The position numbers and the translations under genes are program-made. Under the pieces are notes generated by a model. The model made no database searches. It saw only the letters and a program-made list of their open reading frames with translations, and had not been told where the DNA came from. This document shows, in pieces, positions 7,653 to 12,787 of a stretch of DNA of 12,787 nucleotides. Every line of letters starts with the position of its first letter. Positions within the stretch are counted from its first letter, which is position 1. This DNA is from JAGLTQ01 sp964605385 (GTDB lineage: Bacteria > Pseudomonadota > Gammaproteobacteria > UBA6429 > Thiohalophilaceae), in NCBI GenBank assembly GCA_964605385.1, contig CAZSCK010000073.1, positions 1 through 12,787 of the forward strand, written 5' to 3'.

Positions 7653-8009
7653 TTAGCGTTTAATGGGCTTGCGTGGTCCCTTACGGGTACGAGCATTTGT
7701 TTTAGTACGTTGTCCACGAAGTGGTAAACCACGACGATGACGAATACCACGGTATGCACCTAAGTCCATTAAACGTTTGATATTCATGGAGATTTCACGG
7801 CGCAAATCACCTTCAATAGTGAATTTAGCAACCTCAGTACGCAGGTTTTCAACCTGGCCTTCATCGAGATCTTTAATTTTAGTCGATGGTGTTACACCCG
7901 CTTCAGAACAAATCTTTTGTGCGCGTGTGCGACCAATACCAAAAATCGATGTTAAAGCGATTTCTGCATGTTTATTGACCGGAACATTGATACCAGCAAT
8001 ACGAGCCAT
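7653..8009 (-). CDS. rpsM: 30S ribosomal protein S13
   Basis: S13 sits in the 30S head, contacts the P-site tRNA with its C-terminal tail and forms bridges to the 50S. The 118-residue product (E. coli also 118) starts MARIAGINVPVNKHAEIALT, has the helix-two-turn-helix segment around FGIGRTRAQKIC and GAYRGIRHRRGLPLRGQRT, and ends in a basic tail KGPRKPIKR. It is the first gene of the alpha operon. GTAGGAG upstream of the ATG is a strong ribosome binding site. A promoter about 60-85 nt upstream (8067-8095) gives the operon its own start, separate from spc read-through. Confidence 0.98.
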   Translation of the reverse strand: MARIAGINVPVNKHAEIALTSIFGIGRTRAQKICSEAGVTPSTKIKDLDEGQVENLRTEVAKFTIEGDLRREISMNIKRLMDLGAYRGIRHRRGLPLRGQRTKTNARTRKGPRKPIKR

Positions 8010-8036
8010 TGAGGCACTCCTACAAATTAAATATGA

Positions 8037-8056
8037 CGCTCACAGGTGACCCCGCG
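8037..8056 (-). promoter_or_regulatory. possible leader hairpin upstream of rpsM
   Basis: In the predicted rpsM leader, minus strand, an outer CGC/GCG (8056-8054/8039-8037) and an inner TCAC/GTGA (8049-8046/8043-8040) enclose a CT loop, with a GGGG bulge on the 5' side. It starts only a few bases after the predicted transcription start and ends about 27 nt before the rpsM ATG. S4 represses E. coli rpsM through a longer leader pseudoknot. Whether this short structure serves that role is a guess. Confidence 0.25.
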
Positions 8057-8066
8057 AAAACGTGCA

Positions 8067-8095
8067 ATTCTACGTATCCTCGCCCTTTCAAGCAA
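8067..8095 (-). promoter_or_regulatory. candidate alpha operon promoter
   Basis: On the minus strand, TTGCTT (8095-8090) and TAGAAT (8072-8067) are separated by exactly 17 nt. An AT-rich stretch with A and T runs lies just upstream (about 8098-8126) and could act as an UP element for the alpha subunit encoded in this same operon. Transcription would start near 8060, about 50 nt before rpsM. The position, in a 156 nt gap between rpmJ and rpsM, is the expected place for the operon promoter. Confidence 0.65.
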
Positions 8096-8126
8096 GACTT
8101 TTTAATACAAATTAGACTCTTTTTTA

Positions 8127-8151
8127 CTGTATTTATCTTACGATAATTCAG
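8127..8151. other. imperfect hairpin between rpmJ and the alpha promoter
   Basis: CTG at one end and CAG at the other enclose TTATC-GTAA-GATAA read on the minus strand. This gives a stem of about nine pairs with one mismatch and one bulge. It begins 14 nt after the rpmJ stop. It is followed by A residues and not a U-tract, so it is not a canonical terminator. It could be an mRNA 3'-end structure or processing site, or chance in AT-rich DNA. Confidence 0.25.
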
Positions 8152-8165
8152 CAAAATAGCCTTAA

Positions 8166-8279
8166 TTAACCTTGACGCTGCTTATGACGTGGATCTACAC
8201 AGATCACACGAACAACACCGTGACGTTTAATAACTTTACAGTTACGGCATAACTTTTTAACTGAAGCACGAACTTTCAT
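8166..8279 (-). CDS. rpmJ: 50S ribosomal protein L36, zinc-binding form
   Basis: L36 is the smallest 50S protein and stabilises 23S rRNA folds near the GTPase-associated region. This 37-codon gene reads MKVRASVKKLCRNCK at its start and ends in RHKQRQG. C11, C14, C27 and H32 form the usual C-C-C-H zinc site, so it is the zinc (C+) type; the alternative zinc-free L36 found in many gammaproteobacteria as a second copy would lack these. AGGAG sits 7 nt before the ATG. It lies 30 nt after secY and is the last gene of the spc operon, with the alpha promoter in the gap beyond it. Confidence 0.97.
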   Translation of the reverse strand: MKVRASVKKLCRNCKVIKRHGVVRVICVDPRHKQRQG

Positions 8280-8309
8280 GCCGATTCTCCTAAAAGATAA
8301 ACGTTTTAA

Positions 8310-9668
8310 TTAACGCAGTAAGCCTGCTGAACCTGAACCACCCTTCAAGTTTGATTTTTTCATCAAACCTTCATACTGGTGAGACATGAGGTGCGACTGT
8401 ACTTGCGACATTAAATCCATTGTTACAACAACAATAATCAGTAGTGATGTACCACCAAAGTAGAAAGGCACATTCCAGTACACAATCATAAATTCTGGTA
8501 ACAAACACACTGCTGTAATATATGCCGCACCAACTAATGTTAGGCGACCTAAAATAGTATCAATATGCTTAGCAGTTTGTTCTCCTGGACGAATACCTGG
8601 AACATAAGCACCAGAACGTTTCAGGTTATCTGCCGTTTCTTTCGGGTTAAACATTAACGCCGTATAGAAAAAGCAGAAGAATATAATCGCTACTGCATAC
8701 ATCAAAACATATAACGGTTGGCCGGGAGACAACATTGTCGCCACATCCTGAAGGAAACCAAAAGTGCCTTCAGTGCTGCCAAACCACCCAGCCATTGTTG
8801 CTGGGAATAAAATAATTGCCGAAGCAAATATTGGCGGAATAACACCTGCCATATTAATCTTTAAAGGTAAATGGCTGGTCTGTGCAGCATACATTTTACG
8901 ACCTTGCTGACGCTTGGCGTAATGCACAGTAATCCGTCGTTGCCCTCGTTCCATAAATACAACGAATGCCGTGACTGCCAGAATCATGATGAACAGAATT
9001 AAAATAAAGCCTGAGCTTAATTCACCTGTACGACCTAATTCTAAAGTACCACCGATTGCTGAAGGTAAACCTGCAACAATACCTGCAAAAATAATCATCG
9101 ATATACCGTTACCGATACCTCGTTCTGTAATTTGCTCACCTAACCACATCAGGAACATTGTTCCAGTGACCAAGGTGACAACTGTTGTAAAGTAAAAAAT
9201 ACGTAATACTTCTTCTTCACTACCATTAACAACCAAACCAGGTTGACGAGATAGAGCAAGTGCAACACCTAATGATTGGAATGTTGCTAAAGCCAATGTA
9301 CCTAAGCGAGTGTACTGAGTAATTTTACGCTTACCCGCTTCACCTTCTTTACTTAACTGTTCTAACTTAGGATGAACCTTCGTTAGTAGCTGAACAATAA
9401 TCGACGCAGAGATGTAAGGCATGATTCCTAATGCAAACAGAGATAAACGCGATAATGCGCCACCTGAAAACATATTAAACATGTCGAGGATTGTGCCTTT
9501 TTGCTGCTCAACCATATCGGCTAATGCAGCTGGATCAATTCCCGGTACTGTTATGTAAGAACCAATGCGGAAAACCAGCAAAGCTCCAATCAGAAAAAAA
9601 ATACGTTGGCGTAGTTCTTTGAACTTACCGCCGGCACCTGCCGACATAGCTGATTGAGTTGCAGACAT
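8310..9668 (-). CDS. secY: preprotein translocase channel subunit SecY
   Basis: SecY is the ten-helix inner-membrane channel of the Sec translocon, working with SecE and SecG and driven by SecA or the ribosome. The 452-residue product (E. coli 443) shows the first membrane segment after a basic FKELRQR stretch (about 15-41), the plug region GGALSRLSLFALG (69-81), and the Y-E-G-M tail region near the C-terminus. The fifth cytoplasmic loop contains YVPGIRPGEQT, whose R360 corresponds to the essential R357 of E. coli SecY. The N-terminus has a short Ser/Ala/Gly-rich lead. Only 4 nt separate it from rplO, with a weak AGAAGAG site inside rplO, so translation is probably coupled. It keeps the standard spc position before rpmJ. 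Confidence 0.98.
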   Translation of the reverse strand: MSATQSAMSAGAGGKFKELRQRIFFLIGALLVFRIGSYITVPGIDPAALADMVEQQKGTILDMFNMFSGGALSRLSLFALGIMPYISASIIVQLLTKVHPKLEQLSKEGEAGKRKITQYTRLGTLALATFQSLGVALALSRQPGLVVNGSEEEVLRIFYFTTVVTLVTGTMFLMWLGEQITERGIGNGISMIIFAGIVAGLPSAIGGTLELGRTGELSSGFILILFIMILAVTAFVVFMERGQRRITVHYAKRQQGRKMYAAQTSHLPLKINMAGVIPPIFASAIILFPATMAGWFGSTEGTFGFLQDVATMLSPGQPLYVLMYAVAIIFFCFFYTALMFNPKETADNLKRSGAYVPGIRPGEQTAKHIDTILGRLTLVGAAYITAVCLLPEFMIVYWNVPFYFGGTSLLIIVVVTMDLMSQVQSHLMSHQYEGLMKKSNLKGGSGSAGLLR

Positions 9669-9672
9669 TCGT

Positions 9673-10107
9673 TTACTCTTCTATTTTGCCGCCAGCTGCT
9701 TCAATTGCTGTACGTGCGCCTTTCGTCACACGAATGCCTTTGAGAGTAACTGCTTTTTTAACTTCACCTGAATCCATAATCTTAACGTGCTTAATGCTCT
9801 TAGCGATTAAGTTTGCTTCTTTTAATACTGCAATATCAATAATATCTGCAGTTAAAGCATTTAATTCATTCAAACGGATTTCATCAGTAACACGTGCTAA
9901 ACGTGAAGTGAAACCCACTTTAGGTAAACGACGTTGTAAAGGCATTTGACCACCTTCAAAACCGATCTTCGTTTGACCACCTGAACGAGATTTTTGACCT
10001 TTATGACCGCGGCCACCTGTCTTGCCTAAGCCAGAACCAATACCACGTCCACGACGTTTTGGATTTGATTTTGAACCAGCAGCAGGTTTAAGTGTATTTA
10101 AAAACAT
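9673..10107 (-). CDS. rplO: 50S ribosomal protein L15
   Basis: L15 is a late-assembly 50S protein that threads through domain interfaces of 23S rRNA. The 144-residue product equals E. coli in length. It has the long basic Gly-rich N-terminal extension containing GRGIGSGLGKTGGRGHKGQK, then GFEGGQMPLQRRLPK and the C-terminal VTKGARTAIEAAGGKIEE block, all typical. Its AGGAGG ribosome binding site lies inside the last codons of rpmD and the ATG comes just after the rpmD stop, a clear arrangement for translational coupling. It is followed by secY after 4 nt. Confidence 0.98.
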   Translation of the reverse strand: MFLNTLKPAAGSKSNPKRRGRGIGSGLGKTGGRGHKGQKSRSGGQTKIGFEGGQMPLQRRLPKVGFTSRLARVTDEIRLNELNALTADIIDIAVLKEANLIAKSIKHVKIMDSGEVKKAVTLKGIRVTKGARTAIEAAGGKIEE

Positions 10108-10108
10108 C

Positions 10109-10291
10109 TTAGTCCTCCTGAACCTGTACCATGTAATAGACCTTATTGATCATCCCACGCGTACAAGGGGTATCTTCAACTTCTACAGTTTGGTGCATAC
10201 GACGCAAACCTAGACCCGCAACACACGCTTTATGAGACTTTAAACGTCCCGCGGGGCTACGTACTAATTTAACTTTAATTTTATCGGCCAT
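10109..10291 (-). CDS. rpmD: 50S ribosomal protein L30
   Basis: L30 is a small 50S protein with a compact alpha/beta fold. The product is 60 residues (E. coli 59): MADKIKVKLVRSPAGR at the start, the conserved GLGLRRMHQTVEVEDTP segment, and a C-terminus ending VQVQED. The ATG at 10289-10291 is chosen because it gives the family N-terminus. A longer in-frame start at 10339 would add 16 unrelated residues that overlap the rpsE coding sequence. It begins 4 nt after the rpsE stop. Confidence 0.97.
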   Translation of the reverse strand: MADKIKVKLVRSPAGRLKSHKACVAGLGLRRMHQTVEVEDTPCTRGMINKVYYMVQVQED

Positions 10292-10295
10292 GATC

Positions 10296-10808
10296 TTATT
10301 CCAAGATATCTTTAACTGATTTACCACGTTTAGCTGCAACAGTATCTGGAGAACTCATGTCTGCCAAACCTTTGATTGTTGCATTTACAACGTTGATTGG
10401 ATTATTCGTACCAATACATTTTGCTAATACGTTACGTACTCCAACAACATCGAATACTGCACGCATTGGGCCACCGGCGATAACACCTGTACCTTCAGAA
10501 GCAGGCTGCATGTAAACTTTAGCTGCACCAAACTCTGCAGTAATTGGATACTGTAATGTACCTTCAACTAATGGCACATCTTTTAAATTCTTACGTGCAT
10601 TTTCCATCGCTTTTTGAATCGCTACAGGTACTTCACGTGCTTTACCACGACCAACACCTACTTTACCGTTTCCATCACCAACAACTGTTAATGCTGAAAA
10701 ACCAAAAATACGACCACCTTTTACAACTTTTGCGACACGACGAATGTTAACCAAACGTTCTTGTAAGCCGTCAGTTTGTTGTTGCTGACCTTTGTCAAAT
10801 CCTGCCAT
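10296..10808 (-). CDS. rpsE: 30S ribosomal protein S5
   Basis: S5 lies at the mRNA entry site of the 30S and affects decoding fidelity and mRNA unwinding. The 170-residue product (E. coli 167) has the N-terminal double-stranded RNA-binding-like domain, including RLVNIRRVAKVVKGGRIFGF with the loop where spectinomycin-resistance changes occur. It also has the glycine-rich GDGNGKVGVGRGKAREV stretch and the C-terminal domain with GGPMRAVFDVVGVRNVLAK. The loop looks wild-type. The start has AAGGGT upstream at slightly long spacing. It is packed between rplR (12 nt) and rpmD (4 nt). Confidence 0.98.
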   Translation of the reverse strand: MAGFDKGQQQQTDGLQERLVNIRRVAKVVKGGRIFGFSALTVVGDGNGKVGVGRGKAREVPVAIQKAMENARKNLKDVPLVEGTLQYPITAEFGAAKVYMQPASEGTGVIAGGPMRAVFDVVGVRNVLAKCIGTNNPINVVNATIKGLADMSSPDTVAAKRGKSVKDILE

Positions 10809-10820
10809 AGTATTAAACCC

Positions 10821-11174
10821 TTAGATTTTCAGACCGGCTTCACGAGCCGCGTCAGCCAGTGCTTTAACACGGCCATGATATTTGAATCCTGAGCGATCAA
10901 ACGCAACCGAAGTTACACCTGCTGCTAATGCTTTCTCAGCAATCGCTTTACCTACTGCTGTAGCAGCATCGATGTTACCTGTGTACTTAACCTGACCTTT
11001 CATGTCAGTTTGTACTGTTGAAACACTTGCAATCACTTCACTACCACTCGCAGCAATAACCTGCGCATAAATATGGCGAGGTGTACGGTGGATTGAAAGA
11101 CGAGGCACTGCAAGCTCGCTAATCTTAGCGCGAGTTTTACGTGCACGACGTATACGAGACGATTTCTTATCCAT
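10821..11174 (-). CDS. rplR: 50S ribosomal protein L18
   Basis: L18 binds 5S rRNA and, with L5 and L25, docks it into the central protuberance of the 50S. The 117-residue product (E. coli also 117) has a very basic N-terminus (MDKKSSRIRRARKTRAKI), then RLSIHRTPRHIYAQVI and the conserved C-terminal VAFDRSGFKYHGRVKALADA segment. AGGAT lies about 7 nt before the ATG. It follows rplF by 14 nt in the spc order. L5, the other 5S-binding partner present here, is encoded at the right edge. Confidence 0.98.
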   Translation of the reverse strand: MDKKSSRIRRARKTRAKISELAVPRLSIHRTPRHIYAQVIAASGSEVIASVSTVQTDMKGQVKYTGNIDAATAVGKAIAEKALAAGVTSVAFDRSGFKYHGRVKALADAAREAGLKI

Positions 11175-11188
11175 CTTTTTATCCTACC

Positions 11189-11716
11189 CTACTTCTTCTT
11201 AGCTTCTTTACGAACAATATGTTCACCAGCGTACTTCACACCTTTACCTTTATAAGGCTCTGGTGGACGGTAAGCACGAATATCTGCTGCCACTTGGCCA
11301 ACAACCTGCTTATCAATTCCGCGAATAATAATTTCAGTCTGACTTGGTGTTTCTGCAGTAACACCTTCTGGTAACGAATAGTTAACAGGGTGCGAGAAAC
11401 CTAAAGTTAGATTTACTGATTTACCTTCTGCTTTTGCACGATAACCAACGCCAACTAATTCAAGCTTCTTTTCGAAACCAGTCGTCACGCCAACCATCAT
11501 ACTGTTTAACAATGAACGCGCTGTGCCCGCTTGTGCAGCCGCATTATCTGCGCCTTCACGAAGAAGGATTGTTAAAACATTGTCGTCTTTCTTAATATCG
11601 ATGGACTTATGAAGCGTATGCTCCAAAGTGCCTTTTGAGCCTTTCACGTTGACAGCATTATCTTTAATGCTTATTTCAACGCCTGTAAGTATCTCAATTG
11701 GATTTAATCTAGCCAT
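11189..11716 (-). CDS. rplF: 50S ribosomal protein L6
   Basis: L6 binds near the sarcin-ricin loop and the base of the factor-binding stalk, supporting elongation-factor function. The 175-residue product (E. coli 177) has two similar domains. Landmarks are KGSKGTLEHTLH near the start, AGTARSLLNSMMVGVTTGFE in the middle, and the diagnostic C-terminus RPPEPYKGKGVKYAGEHIV ending in a lysine run. It starts 18 nt after rpsH; the ribosome binding site is a modest GAGAT. It ends with TAG. Confidence 0.98.
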   Translation of the reverse strand: MARLNPIEILTGVEISIKDNAVNVKGSKGTLEHTLHKSIDIKKDDNVLTILLREGADNAAAQAGTARSLLNSMMVGVTTGFEKKLELVGVGYRAKAEGKSVNLTLGFSHPVNYSLPEGVTAETPSQTEIIIRGIDKQVVGQVAADIRAYRPPEPYKGKGVKYAGEHIVRKEAKKK

Positions 11717-11734
11717 GTTCGTTATCTCAACTCT

Positions 11735-12127
11735 TTATTGTACGGTACAAAGAATTTCACCACCAAAGCCTGCTTTGCGCGCTGCGCGATCGCTCATCAA
11801 ACCTTTAGAAGTTGAAATAATTGCCACACCTAAACCACCCATAACTTTAGGTAGTTCGGTTTTACCTTTATAAATACGTAAACCTGGACGGCTTATGCGT
11901 TTAATATTTTCAATTACTGGCTTGCCCTGATAATATTTTAAATCAATATTTAAAACAGGCTTTGCATCAGCTTCAGCTTGTGCAAAATCAGTAATAAAAC
12001 CTTCGTCTTTCAAAACTTGTGCAATTGCACGCTTTTGTTTTGAATCAGGCATGTTCACGTTCAACTTACCCGCAGATAAAGCATTGCGGATGCGCGTTAA
12101 CATGTCAGCTATCGGATCTGTCATCAT
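11735..12127 (-). CDS. rpsH: 30S ribosomal protein S8
   Basis: S8 is a primary 16S rRNA-binding protein of the 30S platform, and in E. coli it represses the spc operon by binding near the rplX-rplE junction, which lies outside this window. The 130-residue product (E. coli 130) begins MMTDPIADMLTRIRNALSAG and ends GFGGEILCTVQ; the conserved STSKGLMSDRAARKAG segment forms the RNA-binding C-terminal domain. Two consecutive ATG codons (12127 and 12124) are possible starts. AGAGGT just upstream overlaps the rpsN stop codon. Confidence 0.98.
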   Translation of the reverse strand: MMTDPIADMLTRIRNALSAGKLNVNMPDSKQKRAIAQVLKDEGFITDFAQAEADAKPVLNIDLKYYQGKPVIENIKRISRPGLRIYKGKTELPKVMGGLGVAIISTSKGLMSDRAARKAGFGGEILCTVQ

Positions 12128-12139
12128 AATCTTATACCT

Positions 12140-12445
12140 CTACCAACTGCCTTTACGTAAACCAGGAACATCGCCACGCATTGTGTGTTCACGTAATTTA
12201 TTACGACATAAAGCAAATTTACGATAAACGCCATGCGGACGGCCCGTTATACTACAACGACGACGACCACGGCTTGGACTCGCATCACGCGGCAATTTTT
12301 GTAACTGCTGCTGCGCTTCCATACGTTCTTCATATGAAATATTTGCATCTTTAATCGTTGCTTTTAACGCTTCGCGCTTAACTTTGTATTTAGCAACTGT
12401 TTTAGTACGCTTTACTTCGCGTGCAATCATTGAACTCTTAGCCAC
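12140..12445 (-). CDS. rpsN: 30S ribosomal protein S14, long zinc-free form
   Basis: S14 is a late-binding protein of the 30S head. The product is 101 residues, the same as E. coli, and is the long zinc-independent type: there are no CxxC pairs, only two isolated cysteines, and the long basic N-terminal half precedes the conserved TGRPHGVYRKF and MRGDVPGLRKGSW. The start is GTG at 12443-12445. This is supported by the family N-terminus (MAKSSMIARE) and by a strong AAGGAG 8 nt upstream, formed by the last codons and stop of rplE, so translation is probably coupled to rplE. Confidence 0.97.
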   Translation of the reverse strand: MAKSSMIAREVKRTKTVAKYKVKREALKATIKDANISYEERMEAQQQLQKLPRDASPSRGRRRCSITGRPHGVYRKFALCRNKLREHTMRGDVPGLRKGSW

Positions 12446-12449
12446 GAAA

Positions 12450-12785
12450 TTACTCCTTAGCCTTTTTTAACGGAAGATTAAATGCCGCCAATAACGCGCG
12501 ACCTTCTTCGTCAGTTTTTGCTGTAGTAGTAAAAGTAATATCCATACCACGTAGCGTATCAATTTTATCGTAATCAATTTCAGGGAAAATAATTTGTTCA
12601 CGAATACCCATGCTGTAGTTACCACGACCATCAAATGATTTTGGATTTAAACCGCGAAAATCACGAATACGCGGAATAGCAATACTAATCAGACGGTCAA
12701 GAAACTCATACATTTTTTCACGACGTAAAGTCACTTTACAACCAATCGGCCAACCATCACGAATTTTAAAACCCGCAATTGATTT
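12450..12785 (-). CDS. rplE: 50S ribosomal protein L5 (5' end outside window)
   Basis: L5 binds 5S rRNA in the central protuberance and contacts P-site tRNA and the 30S head. About 111 C-terminal residues are visible, beginning KSIAGFKIRDGWPIGCKVTL, which aligns to roughly residue 68 onward of E. coli L5 (179 residues). GNYSMGIREQIIFPEIDYD and TTAKTDEEGRALLAAFNLP are diagnostic. The frame stays open to the right edge, and the GTG codon at 12734 is an internal valine, not the start. It is the most upstream spc gene in the window and its stop codon overlaps the rpsN ribosome binding site. Confidence 0.98.
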   Translation of the reverse strand, partial: KSIAGFKIRDGWPIGCKVTLRREKMYEFLDRLISIAIPRIRDFRGLNPKSFDGRGNYSMGIREQIIFPEIDYDKIDTLRGMDITFTTTAKTDEEGRALLAAFNLPLKKAKE

Positions 12786-12787
12786 AC

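Noticed and set aside
8127..8151. Hairpin after rpmJ as the spc operon terminator
   Set aside because: It is followed by an A-run and not a T-run on the transcribed strand, and the stem has a mismatch and a bulge; kept only as an unassigned structure.
10292..10339. Longer rpmD start at 10339 adding 16 residues
   Set aside because: The added residues overlap rpsE and match nothing in L30; the ATG at 10291 gives the standard N-terminus.
1..12787. CRISPR array, prophage, toxin-antitoxin, tRNA or rRNA genes, or an undescribed multi-gene system
   Set aside because: No regularly spaced direct repeats, integrase, transposase or cloverleaf structures were seen. All coding space is taken by recognised housekeeping families.

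Overview
The window is a piece of a gammaproteobacterial chromosome. It is AT-rich by eye, with AT-biased third codon positions. The evidence is protein similarity to Escherichia coli and Pseudomonas, the E. coli order of the spc and alpha ribosomal operons, and the ssb/MFS transporter/uvrA block beside rplQ, as I recall it from Pseudomonas. It is not an enteric: a YajR-type transporter separates ssb from uvrA, and ribosomal protein S4 carries an intact zinc-type four-cysteine N-terminus. I cannot name a genus; an AT-rich non-enteric lineage is the safest reading.

Layout. (1) Positions 1-1825, minus strand: a yajR-like major facilitator gene followed by ssb, which runs off the left edge. (2) Positions 1826-1931: a divergent regulatory region with a perfect 6-6-6 inverted repeat and a likely uvrA promoter, but no recognisable LexA box. 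(3) Positions 1932-4760, plus strand: complete uvrA. (4) Positions 4761-5038: a non-coding stretch made of a roughly 208 bp element with inverted TGTAGGT ends (REP or MITE-like), abutting the uvrA stop, then the rho-independent terminator of the ribosomal operon. (5) Positions 5039-8009, minus strand: alpha operon rpsM-rpsK-rpsD-rpoA-rplQ, with its own promoter and a short leader. (6) Positions 8166-12785, minus strand: distal spc operon rplE(partial)-rpsN-rpsH-rplF-rplR-rpsE-rpmD-rplO-secY-rpmJ.

How the genes work together. The right two thirds encodes core growth machinery: ribosomal proteins of both subunits, the SecY channel and the RNA polymerase alpha subunit. They are tightly packed, and many ribosome binding sites lie in or next to the preceding stop codon. 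The left third encodes genome maintenance (UvrA for nucleotide excision repair, SSB for single-stranded DNA) with one inner-membrane transporter between them. Every substantial gene belongs to a known family. I found no undescribed multi-gene system, phage or CRISPR array. The points worth a second look are the intergenic repeat element, the palindrome in the uvrA promoter, the zinc-type S4, and the alpha-operon leader.
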